A DNA stretch of 64,000 nt from Vibrio sp. SCSIO 43136. Its GTDB lineage: Bacteria; Pseudomonadota; Gammaproteobacteria; Enterobacterales; Vibrionaceae. Below, one piece after another: positions 36,450 through 45,625 of the stretch. Location: contig NZ_CP071849.1 of assembly GCF_023716565.1 (NCBI RefSeq), positions 1,488,001-1,552,000 of the forward strand. Reading direction: 5' to 3'. Numbering within the stretch: position 1 is the first letter of the stretch; every line of letters begins with the position of its first letter. The translations under genes and the position numbers were made by a program. The notes below the pieces were generated by a model, which did no database searches, was not told where the DNA came from, and was given only the letters and a program-made list of their open reading frames with translations.

Positions 36450-37015
36450 ACTCACCTCCTTGAGTGATGAAATAATAACCACCACTCAAGTGACTTTCCG
36501 TGAGCATTTGTAACCGCCTATTTCCTTGATGAGAGTCATTATCAACGCTAGCAATCCTTTTAGCATTATACTTAAGAGGTAGAAGACCTACAGCAAAGCG
36601 AAGTGCATCGCAAATTTTTCAAGAAAAAATAGACACTTGCTGTTTTTGATAATCTTAATTTTAATGGTTATGATCCTGCCGAAATCCATCCTTCCTCTGA
36701 TGCGCAATCGCAGTTACAACTTTTACAATTGTTCCCCCTACACACAAGTGATCGTTCTGAGTTCAACCAACAACTGCACTCCATTACATCGATAAATTTT
36801 TCACAAGATTTAGAGATCAAGATCATTCTTAGATATAATTTAATGTCGTACTACTTTTAATTTTACTGAGTTTTATATAGAGTAGCGACCAGCGAATTCG
36901 CAGACGACTTATATCCGATGACTCCCTGAGTCATTTCAATGCTATTAAATGAAAGTGGCCATTGAATCCAGAACAGTTCCTGCGAAGTACTTTTTTCCTA
37001 ATTTGGAGTTAACAA
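36450..37015. other. Intergenic region, 566 bases
   Basis: Divergent spacer between the stress-protein gene and the DUF333 gene. A stretch at about 36520-36540 ending in TCATTATCA loosely resembles a Fur half-site. It is AT-rich at 36600-36860. I see no gene. Confidence 0.35.
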
Positions 37016-37237
37016 ATGAAAAAGACTACCCTAACGGCATCTTTCTGCGCTATCGCTTTAATCTCTACCATTGCAGCAGCACACCAAGGTCTCGCTCCTG
37101 GCGCGAATCCTGCTTCACAATTTTGTGTAAATAAAGGTGGCTACCTAAAAGCGGCGGGTGACGACATTGTATGTGTTATGCCAAGCGGCAAAGAGATCGA
37201 GCAGTGGGAACTACTAAGAGCGGAAAACAAACAATAA
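37016..37237 (+). CDS. DUF333 domain secreted small protein
   Basis: A 73-residue protein with a signal peptide (MKKTTLTASFCAIALISTIAAA) and a mature DUF333 motif: NPASQFCVNKGGYLK, then DDIVCVMPSGKEIEQWELLR. Two cysteines probably form a disulfide. DUF333 proteins (some are lipoproteins) resemble the hemolysin-associated HslJ neighbours and have no known activity. The signal lacks a lipobox, so it is likely periplasmic. TTTGGAGTT lies before the ATG. A terminator follows. Confidence 0.85.
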   Translation: MKKTTLTASFCAIALISTIAAAHQGLAPGANPASQFCVNKGGYLKAAGDDIVCVMPSGKEIEQWELLRAENKQ

Positions 37238-37301
37238 CCCTGCAGTTGCCTAGATCATTTTGCTACTCGTAGCTTTGATGACAGGTTTAAAAAACAAATA
37301 T

Positions 37302-37336
37302 AAGCCATTTAAATTGTTAATTTAGATGGCTTTTTT
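37302..37336 (+). terminator. Terminator after the DUF333 gene
   Basis: AAGCCATTTAAATT pairs with AATTTAGATGGCTT (14 bp, one G-U) and is followed by a T run. Confidence 0.8.
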
Positions 37337-37879
37337 GCAAATAAACTTCCTAATCTCTCCTATTATCTGAAGAAATGAGATGGCCCTACTCTTACTTGAT
37401 TTTTGCCCTATTGCGGAGTGCTAACTCGGCACTAATAGACCAATTGGTGGAAGGTTTCTACCGCTTGTTTCACCGCTATGCCTAAAAATCACTATCGTGT
37501 TCTGCAGCTATACATCACTCCGATTCTTGCTGCTCATCTTGATACCAAAATACCAATTGGGCAAATCTACAGCCTGTATCTCTATCCAACCCTTAAAGAG
37601 CTTTAGCTGTTAAATAAGCGAAACAACGGCATATAGATAAATCTAATTTTTCATTTTTGATGCCAAGAAATTATATTTTCTTTTGCGTAAGTATCATATC
37701 AAACACTATCTAGCTAGGTTTTATGATCTTTATCAAATTGTGGTCAAAAAGGATTTGAATAATCATGGTTTGACGTTAAACTTACTGAAAAATTGACCAA
37801 GGCGTTTTTGTTCAGTCTGTGGCTGAATTGATAGTGCGACTTGAGTCCTACCATTCAAAATATACATGGAAATAATGTT
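37337..37879. other. Leader region of the amidohydrolase-tat operon
   Basis: A 543-base gap. It contains an FNR/CRP-type dyad at 37723-37736 and a 42-codon open frame (37478-37606) that I do not accept as a gene. No other feature is recognised. Confidence 0.4.
37723..37736. promoter_or_regulatory. FNR-like site upstream of the amidohydrolase-tat operon
   Basis: ATGATCTTTATCAA matches the FNR consensus TTGATNNNNATCAA at 9 of 10 positions and lies about 145 bases before the start codon. Activation under low oxygen is an inference. Confidence 0.45.
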
Positions 37880-39802
37880 ATGGCACGTAAGATGTTGAAT
37901 CTTAGCGACAACGACAACGTACTGGACAACCCATCACGTCGTGGTTTCTTTAAAAAAGCAGGTGGTGCAGCGGCACTTACTATGGCGGTAAGCCCAATTG
38001 CTCAAGCGGTTGGCAATGCAACTCCTGGTGATGCACGTAATGTTAAAGGCAAACTTGTTCTTTACGTAAACGGTAAAGTTTACCTAGGTGACAAGACCTC
38101 TCAAGATTGGGCACAAGCGTTTGCGGTGAAAGGCGACAAGTTTGTTCAAATCGGCACCACTGATGAGATCCTAAAACTACGTCAGAAAGATACACTTGTG
38201 GTTGACCTACATGGCCACACGGTTGTTCCGGGTCTTATCGATGACCACATGCACCCAGAAATGGCGGTAGAGAACTACTTCAACGTGGCTGTTGACGAAA
38301 CGGCGACCACTTGGGAAGAGTTCAAAGTTAAAGTCGCTAACGAGCTACGTCTACACCCAGATCGCCCTTGGGTATTTGGTGGTAACCTTGATTACCTTTG
38401 GGATGATGGCAGCAACATCCAAACATTTGGTCAGCCTTCGCACAAGAAAATCCTAGATGAGTTGATCCCTGACAAGCCATGTTTCTTCTGGGAATGTTCT
38501 GGTCACGCAGCGCTAGTTAACTCAAAAGCGCTAGAAGTTTGTGGCATCACTAAAGACAGCCCAGACCCAGTTGGCGGCCACTATGTTAAAGATGAGAACG
38601 GCGAACTAACAGGTGTTCTTCGTGAGCTTGCAGCGCACGTAGTATGGGAAAAATGGCTAGAGACTCTTCCAGAGCCAGCAGTGATCGGCCGCGAGCAGCT
38701 AAAGCCAATCTTTAGCTACCTAAACAGCTTCGGTCTAACTTCAATCACCGAACCATGGTCTCGTGAAATGTACGGTAAAGCGTACAAATTCCTAGACGAC
38801 AACAACGAGCTGTCTGTACGTATTACCTCTTACGCAAACAGCCCAGTAGACTTCGTCACCCCAACAATGCAAAAGCTGGCGAATAAGTACATCGACAACC
38901 ACGCTGATTACACAGGTAACATGGTTGAGATGGTGGGCGTTAAGTTCATCCTAGATGGCGCAGCGGCAGGTCGTACCGCCATCGTTGTTGAACCATACGA
39001 AAACTCAGATTACCACGGTCCATGGCGTAACACTCCTGAGCAATACCGTGAAGGTCTACATCGCTACGATGAGATGGGTCTTGTGGTGCACGCTCACTGT
39101 GCGGGTGATGGTGCAGCACGTTTGGTGCTTGATTCAGTTGAAGAGCTACGCAAGAAACCAGGCAACAACGCAGATAAACTGCAACACCGTATTGCGCATA
39201 CGTCAATGATCCACCCAGACGATCTACCACGTATCGCTCAAAACAACGTTTGGGCTGAGTTCTCTCCAGTATTCTGGTACGACATGGCGGCTATCCGTGT
39301 TATCGAGCAGGACATCGGTAAGCACCGTGTGCAGAAATACATGTTCCCAATCAAACCAATCGTTGATTCTGGCGCAAACGTGTCTATCGGTACTGACTGG
39401 ACTGTAACGCCTGTGAACCCTTGGGTTGCACTAGAGACTGTGGTTACTCGTCGCGCACCTGGTGTAACAGAAGGTCCATCTCTAAACGCAGAAGAGCACG
39501 CAATTCCACTTGAAACAGCATTCTGGATGTACACCCAAGGTGGTGCAGACAGCCAGAAGCGTGGTGAACAGATCGGTTCGATTGCTGTAGGTAAGTTTGC
39601 GGACTTCGCCGTTATTGACCAAAACATCTTCGAAGTGCCAATCCAAGAAGTTCATAAGACCAAAGTGCTTAGCACAGTGCTAAACGGTCAAGATGTTTAC
39701 CTAAGCTCGAAAGTTGAAGAGCTGGTTAACCTTGGCGAACTTGAAGGTAAATACGCAAGCACAACCATGACTTACGGTGCAAACGGCCGTCAATTCGCTT
39801 AA
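37880..39802 (+). CDS. Tat-exported amidohydrolase (amidohydrolase 3, YtcJ type)
   Basis: A 640-residue metal-dependent hydrolase. The N-terminus holds a twin-arginine signal, PSRRGFFKKAGGAAALTMAV, matching SRRxFFK, with an AQA-type cleavage site. The TIM-barrel follows with metal-site motifs GLIDDHMHPEM, VHAHCAGDGAARL, HRIAHTS and SIGTDW, and the beta-sandwich tail QIGSIAVGKFADFAVID. It probably hydrolyses an amide or ester in the periplasm; substrate unknown. I use the ATG at 37880 rather than a TTG at 37841. Codon use is strongly optimised, suggesting abundant protein. The next three genes encode TatA, TatB and TatC, implying a dedicated export route. Confidence 0.88.
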   Translation: MARKMLNLSDNDNVLDNPSRRGFFKKAGGAAALTMAVSPIAQAVGNATPGDARNVKGKLVLYVNGKVYLGDKTSQDWAQAFAVKGDKFVQIGTTDEILKLRQKDTLVVDLHGHTVVPGLIDDHMHPEMAVENYFNVAVDETATTWEEFKVKVANELRLHPDRPWVFGGNLDYLWDDGSNIQTFGQPSHKKILDELIPDKPCFFWECSGHAALVNSKALEVCGITKDSPDPVGGHYVKDENGELTGVLRELAAHVVWEKWLETLPEPAVIGREQLKPIFSYLNSFGLTSITEPWSREMYGKAYKFLDDNNELSVRITSYANSPVDFVTPTMQKLANKYIDNHADYTGNMVEMVGVKFILDGAAAGRTAIVVEPYENSDYHGPWRNTPEQYREGLHRYDEMGLVVHAHCAGDGAARLVLDSVEELRKKPGNNADKLQHRIAHTSMIHPDDLPRIAQNNVWAEFSPVFWYDMAAIRVIEQDIGKHRVQKYMFPIKPIVDSGANVSIGTDWTVTPVNPWVALETVVTRRAPGVTEGPSLNAEEHAIPLETAFWMYTQGGADSQKRGEQIGSIAVGKFADFAVIDQNIFEVPIQEVHKTKVLSTVLNGQDVYLSSKVEELVNLGELEGKYASTTMTYGANGRQFA

Positions 39803-39895
39803 TAGTGGATTGAACCTTAATTCATTCCCCCATCTCTGGCCCCATAAAGCCTGCTTGGGGGAATTCATTTTCCCATTACTAAAAGAGAGTTAATC

Positions 39896-40156
39896 ATGGG
39901 TGGAATCAGTATTTGGCAGCTTTTGATCATTGCAGTCATTGTTATCGTACTATTTGGCACTAAAAAGCTACGTACGGTTGGTGGCGATCTTGGCAGTGCT
40001 ATCAAAGGCTTTAAAGATGCGATGAACGAAGAAGGCAACAGTAAAAAAGATGCAGACTTCGCAGAGCCTTCAACTAAAGCCCAAGCGGAGAGTCTTGAGC
40101 AAAAAACGGCACAAACAGAACCTGCGACTGCTAAGCCACAAACTGAGCAGGCATAA
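39896..40156 (+). CDS. tatA: Sec-independent translocase TatA
   Basis: An 86-residue membrane protein: one N-terminal helix ([20 protein letters not shown]) with the FGTKKL hinge, an amphipathic helix ([18 protein letters not shown]) and a charged soluble tail rich in A, Q, E and T. This is the pore-forming Tat component. It begins 93 bases after the amidohydrolase stop, with AAGAGAG before the ATG, and is 3 bases from tatB. Vibrios normally carry their housekeeping tatABC elsewhere (next to ubiB), so this is probably a second set; the rest of the genome is not visible here. Confidence 0.92.
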   Translation: MGGISIWQLLIIAVIVIVLFGTKKLRTVGGDLGSAIKGFKDAMNEEGNSKKDADFAEPSTKAQAESLEQKTAQTEPATAKPQTEQA

Positions 40157-40159
40157 GTC

Positions 40160-40450
40160 ATGTTTGACATCGGTTTCTGGGAGTTAGTCCTCATCTCAGT
40201 GGTGGGTTTAGTGGTGATAGGTCCTGAGCGCCTACCGGCAACACTGCGCACCGTATCTCGCTATATTAACGGTGCGAAGAGTATCGCTAACAGTGTGAAA
40301 GATGAGCTTGAGCACGAGCTAAAAGTTCAAGACCTGCAAGATAACTTGCGTAAGGTTGAGAAAAAAGCCACCGACGCAGTCACACCTGACCTAAAAGCCT
40401 CGGTCGATGAGCTCAAACAAGTCGTTCAAGATACGAAGCAAACTTCCTAG
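40160..40450 (+). CDS. tatB: Sec-independent translocase TatB
   Basis: A 96-residue protein with one N-terminal helix MFDIGFWELVLISVVGLVVI and the GPERLP hinge that separates TatB from TatA, then a long amphipathic helix (RYINGAKSIANSVKDELEHE) and coiled tail. It forms the signal receptor with TatC. It is short compared with housekeeping gammaproteobacterial TatB (often 130-170 residues). It overlaps nothing and starts 3 bases after tatA. Confidence 0.9.
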   Translation: MFDIGFWELVLISVVGLVVIGPERLPATLRTVSRYINGAKSIANSVKDELEHELKVQDLQDNLRKVEKKATDAVTPDLKASVDELKQVVQDTKQTS

Positions 40451-40509
40451 CCGAATAAAAATGGATCTGCACACCAAGATCCCCAATCTTTACTTAGATG
40501 GTGAATAAT

Positions 40510-41262
40510 ATGTCTACTCAAGAGCAGACGCAGCCACTCTTCACCCACTTGCTCGAACTAAGAGATCGCTTGCTAAAGGCCATTGGCTCTATAGTGGTGG
40601 TCTTTCTTGGCTTGGTTTGGTTTGCAGGTGATATATATGAGTTTATTGCATCGCCGCTAATCGAGCGTCTTCCCGAAGGGGCGACCATGATCGCAACGGA
40701 CGTCGCCTCCCCTCTTTTTACGCCACTAAAACTGACTTTAGTGGCTTCAGTATTTATCGCTGTACCTCTGATCTTGTATCAAATTTGGGGCTTTGTAGCA
40801 CCCGGTCTATACAAGCATGAGCGTCGCCTGATCATGCCACTCATGGCATCAAGTTCACTGCTGTTCTACTGCGGTGTTGCCTTTGCATACTACGTTGTAT
40901 TCCCGCTGGCATTTACCTTCTTTACCACCATCTCACTAGGTGGGGTTGAGTTTGCTACCGACATCGCCAGTTATCTCGATTTTGTGCTAGCACTCTTCGT
41001 TGCCTTTGGCGTGGCCTTTGAAGTCCCTGTCGCCATTATCCTGCTGTGTTGGACGGGCACAACAGATATTGAGAGCCTTAAAGCGAAGCGCCCTTACATC
41101 ATTGTTGCTGCATTCATCGTCGGCATGGTGCTGACACCACCGGATATGATCTCGCAGACACTCCTTGCCATTCCTATGTGTTTACTGTTCGAGGTTGGGC
41201 TGTTATTTGCACGCTTCTATACACGCCGAGATGACAGCGCAGAAGCAGAAGCAGAAGCATGA
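40510..41262 (+). CDS. tatC: Sec-independent translocase TatC
   Basis: A 250-residue, six-helix membrane protein. The start [20 protein letters not shown] has the conserved HLLELR-R cytosolic motif that recognises the twin-arginine signal; [17 protein letters not shown] and [20 protein letters not shown] are further hallmarks. I chose the ATG at 40510 (GGTGA 5 bases upstream) over the one at 40498. The C-terminus is an acidic AEAEAEA tail. It completes a tatABC set after its probable cargo gene; a hairpin follows. Confidence 0.93.
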   Translation: MSTQEQTQPLFTHLLELRDRLLKAIGSIVVVFLGLVWFAGDIYEFIASPLIERLPEGATMIATDVASPLFTPLKLTLVASVFIAVPLILYQIWGFVAPGLYKHERRLIMPLMASSSLLFYCGVAFAYYVVFPLAFTFFTTISLGGVEFATDIASYLDFVLALFVAFGVAFEVPVAIILLCWTGTTDIESLKAKRPYIIVAAFIVGMVLTPPDMISQTLLAIPMCLLFEVGLLFARFYTRRDDSAEAEAEA

Positions 41263-41263
41263 G

Positions 41264-41305
41264 TGCTAACTCGTACTGCCCTGAATAGGTCAATACGAGT
41301 TAGCA
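41264..41305. terminator. Hairpin after tatC
   Basis: A perfect 12-bp stem TGCTAACTCGTA / TACGAGTTAGCA with an 18-base loop just after the tatC stop. The U tract is lacking. Confidence 0.5.
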
Positions 41306-41356
41306 AATCAATTTAATGAGCCCTCACCATAAATGCCTATTTCCATAGGCAGCAAA

Positions 41357-41773
41357 TCAGACGTATTGATTTCTTAGCTTAGGGTCTTCAGAGCGATACT
41401 CAACAAATTCAAACTGGATGTTGTGTTTATCCACGTAATAAACGCTGCGACGATGCTCTGTGGAACCGCCCCAATGGTCAAGTTCGAAGCCACTTTCAGC
41501 AAGGCTTTCTACTGTCTTAGATAGATCTGGCACAGCAATACCAATGTGCTTTACCCCGACCCAGGGTACATTCCACTCTTGCAACTGCCCGCTGCCACCA
41601 CCTTGGATGGTAATGTAGGTGTCTTGATCACCGACGTGATACCACTCTATTCCATCGTCTTCGTATATACCTTGCCCACGAATCCTCCACTCAGGTGCTG
41701 CGGCAAGAAGCAGAGCAATAGTGTGTTTTGGGTCTTCAACAGTAATATTGGCGTGTTCTATATAAGCTTTCAT
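41357..41773 (-). CDS. VOC-superfamily protein
   Basis: A 138-residue protein of glyoxalase/bleomycin-resistance fold. It begins MKAYIEHANITVEDPKHTIA and ends DKHNIQFEFVEYRSEDPK; the middle strand GVKHIGIAVPDLSKTVESLA carries a ligand His and the last Glu lies in FEFVEY. The substrate is unknown. AAAGGAACTGAG upstream of the start (minus strand) is a good ribosome site. It is convergent with tatC and distinct from the VOC gene at 20725. Confidence 0.8.
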   Translation of the reverse strand: MKAYIEHANITVEDPKHTIALLLAAAPEWRIRGQGIYEDDGIEWYHVGDQDTYITIQGGGSGQLQEWNVPWVGVKHIGIAVPDLSKTVESLAESGFELDHWGGSTEHRRSVYYVDKHNIQFEFVEYRSEDPKLRNQYV

Positions 41774-42293
41774 CTCAGTTCCTTTTTTAGTGATAAGCGA
41801 TGAATCCAGCCTAATTCCTCAAGTTAACTTGAGGTCAAGAGTTACTTGCCACTGCTTTTGAAGTTTTAGTAAGAGCTCGAAAATATGTTTTCGATAACTG
41901 ACGTGCTAGATCACATTCCTAAAAAAACTTAATGAACAATTTGGTCATTCAGCTCCTAACTAAAATCACACAAAACTTGATAACAAACCACTACTACAAC
42001 TATTTAAATTAAAAGAACATGTTCAATGTTGACAATATCAGGTGCGATATCGAACTGGTGCTTTTCTAAGCATTATCACCATCTAATGCACTCAAATGCA
42101 TAAACTTTTATAACTAAGCACGAAGTTTCAAAAAAATAACCCATTGAATAATAAGAACTATCGTCATTAAAATGACTTTATGCCCGTATCATTTCCGCCA
42201 ATTGACACACTTGATGTCATCGATAATCAGTGTCCGCCCACGGACTGTGACGGCAAGAAGATAATTATAAAATGACCATCAGAAAATGAAGCA
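41774..42293. other. Intergenic region, 520 bases
   Basis: Divergent spacer between the VOC gene and the diguanylate cyclase gene, AT-rich and without a recognisable gene. A GTCCGCCCACGGAC-type dyad is seen near 42232. Confidence 0.35.
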
Positions 42294-43367
42294 GTGCAGC
42301 AGCCTATGGCAAATCGACTAGAGATCCTCTCCTTACGAAATCAACTATTTACTATTGTGTGCCCGATAATGGCCGCCTTTTCGGTTTTTTGGGCAATGAT
42401 TAATTACTCCGTTTCTGCAGCGGTATTCATACCCCTGGCTCAGCTATTCACTGCTGGGGTTTGCGTGGCGATGTTTATTCGCTTACGCAAAGGAAAACCA
42501 ATTAATCATCACTGCTTAGTCATGGCCATCGTTGCTTCAATGCCGATCTTGTATGGTGTATTTCAATATCAAGCTGAGTCAGGGATCGTCAGCTGGATCT
42601 TCATTTTGCCTGTTTTTTACTATGTTCTGGTCAACAGATTACAGGCGACCCTACTCACTGCACTGGCGTGCGGCTGCGTTAGCTATGCCTACGGATTAGA
42701 GCAGATCCGAAACCATCAATTTCCCTTCATGATGCTCAACTTTCTGAGTGCCTATGGATTAATTTGGGTGGTGGTCCATCTGCAAGAAAACATCCGGGTC
42801 AAAATTGAAAATCACCTAGCTAACTTGGCACTGACTGATGCTTTAACGGGTGCGTATAACCGCCTTGCACTGCAAAAGTCCGTGACTAAACGCAGTAACA
42901 ACGGTCGAGAATACATCTTCCACTTCGATATCGACTTCTTCAAAAAAGTGAATGACCAATACGGTCACTCCATAGGGGATAACATCCTCGTTGAGCTGTG
43001 CAAAGCCGTTACACTAGTTGGCTTCAACGGGGAGCTATATCGAATCGGAGGCGAAGAGTTCTGCTTAGTTTTTACTGCGAAAGACAAGCAAAGTGCCTAT
43101 CAAAAAACCCAAAAAATCCTGTCTGCAGTCGAACAAACGGCCATCGATGTTGAAGGGCAGTCAATTTCAGTCACCATCAGTGGTGGACTGATCCACTATC
43201 GCATTGACGAGCACCTAGATTCAGCGCTTCGCCGCAGTGATAGCGCTCTATATTGCGCTAAAGAAAATGGTCGAAATCAAGTGGTCTGGAGTGAATCTCC
43301 AATGCGTCGATGGACGGATCGTAACGCTCGTAGTGAGCAACACTCACATCTTGGACTGCCAAGATAG
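42294..43367 (+). CDS. Membrane diguanylate cyclase (GGDEF domain)
   Basis: A 357-residue protein with about six hydrophobic segments in the first 165 residues, forming a membrane sensor of unassigned type, and a GGDEF domain at about 180-335: LTDALTGAYNRLALQ, FHFDIDFFKKVNDQYGHSIG and the catalytic GGEEF. The I-site motif RxxD expected five residues upstream is absent (FNGELYRIGGEEF), so product inhibition is probably lost. It makes c-di-GMP. It starts with GTG at 42294; an ATG at 42306 is an alternative. An inverse activity (EAL) is encoded at 17493, without close linkage. Confidence 0.88.
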   Translation: MQQPMANRLEILSLRNQLFTIVCPIMAAFSVFWAMINYSVSAAVFIPLAQLFTAGVCVAMFIRLRKGKPINHHCLVMAIVASMPILYGVFQYQAESGIVSWIFILPVFYYVLVNRLQATLLTALACGCVSYAYGLEQIRNHQFPFMMLNFLSAYGLIWVVVHLQENIRVKIENHLANLALTDALTGAYNRLALQKSVTKRSNNGREYIFHFDIDFFKKVNDQYGHSIGDNILVELCKAVTLVGFNGELYRIGGEEFCLVFTAKDKQSAYQKTQKILSAVEQTAIDVEGQSISVTISGGLIHYRIDEHLDSALRRSDSALYCAKENGRNQVVWSESPMRRWTDRNARSEQHSHLGLPR

Positions 43368-43575
43368 TGTGCGAATAAAGAGTGCGAGCAGCTCTTTACT
43401 TACTCACTTAACTAAATGAAAAAGTGGAATTAAGTCCGAATTACACATTTTCTCCATATTTCCTACGCATTTGACATCTAACTTATGTCATATCCATTTT
43501 GAATCAATTTCTAGCGTATTGAAGCAAAGTGGGTGTTTCATTTTTGACAACCTTTGAGCAAGTCCACTCACTTGC

Positions 43576-43618
43576 ACTCATCGCCGCTTTAGCCCTGAAA
43601 GGGGCGATGAGTTTTCTT
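43576..43618 (+). terminator. Rho-independent terminator
   Basis: ACTCATCGCC pairs with GGCGATGAGT (10 bp), followed by TTTCTTTT. It lies some 200 bases after the diguanylate cyclase stop, so either that gene has a long 3' region or the terminator belongs to a small RNA ending here. Confidence 0.7.
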
Positions 43619-43636
43619 TTACCACAGTAATACAAA

Positions 43637-43651
43637 TAATCCCGATTATCA
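43637..43651. promoter_or_regulatory. Fur-like site upstream of the PepSY operon
   Basis: TAATCCCGATTATCA matches the 7-1-7 Fur pattern TGATAATNATTATCA at 10 of 14 positions, with a perfect right half. It lies about 180 bases ahead of the PepSY gene start. Confidence 0.45.
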
Positions 43652-43827
43652 TTTGCATGTTTGCTTTTTAGAATAGATAATTCGCCTCAACTTTAGATTC
43701 CCTCCGCAACACATTTTCTATTGTTAATAACTTTCAATCTGTTGTTTTGGAGAGAAATACCAATGATGAAATCACTGCCTGAATAACCAACGGATGGCTA
43801 TTCAGTTTCGCTATAGGGAGATTATCT

Positions 43828-45597
43828 GTGAGCTCAACCATTCCCCAAGATTTACCTTCCCCTTCTTCTCCAAAAGGAAAGAAAAATCTTGGTAAACCCC
43901 ATTCAAAGACCAAAAATAAGCTTACAGCTGGACGTATTGCCTTTTTAATCCATAGTTACATCGGATTGAAGCTTTCGATTATCTTCAGTATCGTCTTGCT
44001 CAGTGGAGCTTTCGCTGTTTTTCATGAAGAAATAGACTGGTTACTTTATGCTGAAAAACGAGTTACCCCACAGTCGGAAAAAATGAACCCTGGCGAGGTT
44101 CTCGATAGACTTGAAGATCAGCTACCAGGTGTAGGTCTGTCATCTTTCTATACTGCGGCAGATCGCGAACGAACCGCAGCAACAGCCTTGAAAAGTACAC
44201 CGGGAGGTGGGTTCAAGGTGGTACATATCGACCCATATACTGGTAAATACCAAGGTGAAACAAATTTTTTAACTGTTGGCAGTTTTATAAGAGTACTTCA
44301 CACCAATCTCTTCATGCCGCTCATTGGCCGAGCTTTTGTTAACTTTTTTGGTGTGTTATGTCTAATTGGATTGATTTCTGGATTGATTGCATATCGTCGA
44401 TTCTGGAGAAAATTCTTTACTCTTCCCAAATATCGTGGCGTTAAGTTTCACCGCTTTCTTGCCGACCTTCATAAGTTTGTTGGCCTGTGGTCCCTATGGT
44501 TTGTATTGATCATTGGTGTGTCAGGAAGTTGGTGGTTCTACCACAACCCATTAGTGCTCTATAAGGTTGCCCCAGCAATCATGGAACCGATGCCGATTGA
44601 TCCAGCACTAACAAAAGGAGACTTAAAAAAACTAGGTGAAGGTATTCCCAAAAGACTTAGCTCGGCAGAAATTGCAACTGCGGTAAAAGCACACGATCCA
44701 GAGTTTGAAATAACCCTTATGGTACAACCAGAACATAGTGGTATGGCTTATCGTGTGAGAGGTACTAAGCACGATTTGCTTACCAATAGATGGGACAGCA
44801 GTTACTACGTTCATCCATTCACCGGTGAGATCATCGGTCAACGCTTAATGGAAGAAGCTGATGCATTGAAACGATTTGACCGCGCTATGGAGCCTCTTCA
44901 TTACGGTACATTTGGTTACTCTGGCTGGAGCGACCTTTTGGTCAAAACCATCTGGTTTATTTTCGGAATGGCAATGTCACTTCTGGCAATATCAGGCACT
45001 GTGATTTATTACAAGCGAACTCGATCGGCAACCACACGACTTCTACCTTCAACACTGACAGGTAAAAGGCGTACCCTGAAGAAGATCTGGATAGTGATTC
45101 GACCTTGGGGTGGTCCAATGTCAGTATTTAAGTACTTAAACTGGCTGTTCATCATCATCATGTGTATCGGTATTAACATTGGTTTTAAACTTCAACGTGA
45201 AGGAACAGCTAACAGTGGTTTTCAATACCAGCAACAACAAGTTGGCGAATGGAGAGTCACCCTTAATGCCGTCCTAGGATTACTAGAAAAAGATCTAAAC
45301 CCAATTACTCCAGGTCGTCGTACCAATATCAATGCATATATAGAAGGGGACTTCTCTGCGATCAAATTTATGTACGTCGACTTCAAAAAACCCCGGACAA
45401 TGCGCGCCCCTGGTTTTGTAGTCCACGGTGTTACCGGAAACCTCCATGCTCATGGCACCGTACCTAAGGAGCTTCCTGACAATGCAGAGCTTTGGTTAAC
45501 CATTGAGGACTGGTATGGAAACTATTATCAAACTTCCTGGCCGTTGCTACCCGATGGTGTAAATACTATCGATAAGCGCGTTGCCGTTATTAATTAA
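43828..45597 (+). CDS. PepSY-domain inner-membrane protein (reductase-like)
   Basis: A 589-residue inner-membrane protein of the PepSY_TM family: an N-terminal cytosolic stretch rich in K/P/S, a first helix at about 45-66 (LSIIFSIVLLSGAFAVFHEE), periplasmic PepSY-like parts (FKVVHIDPYTGKYQGE and YYVHPFTGEIIGQRLMEE), further helices near 165-190, 215-235, 370-395 and 435-455, and an extra periplasmic C-terminal domain. His residues such as those in RVLHTNLFMPL and DLHKFVGLWS suit heme ligation, as in ferric-siderophore reductases. It opens a seven-gene operon with a metal ABC transporter and a Fur-like site upstream. It starts with GTG after GGGAGA. Confidence 0.82.
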   Translation: MSSTIPQDLPSPSSPKGKKNLGKPHSKTKNKLTAGRIAFLIHSYIGLKLSIIFSIVLLSGAFAVFHEEIDWLLYAEKRVTPQSEKMNPGEVLDRLEDQLPGVGLSSFYTAADRERTAATALKSTPGGGFKVVHIDPYTGKYQGETNFLTVGSFIRVLHTNLFMPLIGRAFVNFFGVLCLIGLISGLIAYRRFWRKFFTLPKYRGVKFHRFLADLHKFVGLWSLWFVLIIGVSGSWWFYHNPLVLYKVAPAIMEPMPIDPALTKGDLKKLGEGIPKRLSSAEIATAVKAHDPEFEITLMVQPEHSGMAYRVRGTKHDLLTNRWDSSYYVHPFTGEIIGQRLMEEADALKRFDRAMEPLHYGTFGYSGWSDLLVKTIWFIFGMAMSLLAISGTVIYYKRTRSATTRLLPSTLTGKRRTLKKIWIVIRPWGGPMSVFKYLNWLFIIIMCIGINIGFKLQREGTANSGFQYQQQQVGEWRVTLNAVLGLLEKDLNPITPGRRTNINAYIEGDFSAIKFMYVDFKKPRTMRAPGFVVHGVTGNLHAHGTVPKELPDNAELWLTIEDWYGNYYQTSWPLLPDGVNTIDKRVAVIN

Positions 45598-45625
45598 ACA
45601 GCAACTTATAAAAAGGATTTTATTA

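Noticed and set aside
36520..36542. Possible Fur box between the stress-protein and DUF333 genes
   Set aside because: Only one half-site fits; neither gene is iron-related, so not annotated as a site.
37478..37606. 42-codon plus-strand frame (MPKNHYRVLQ start)
   Set aside because: No ribosome site and no recognisable similarity; could be a relic but support is too weak.
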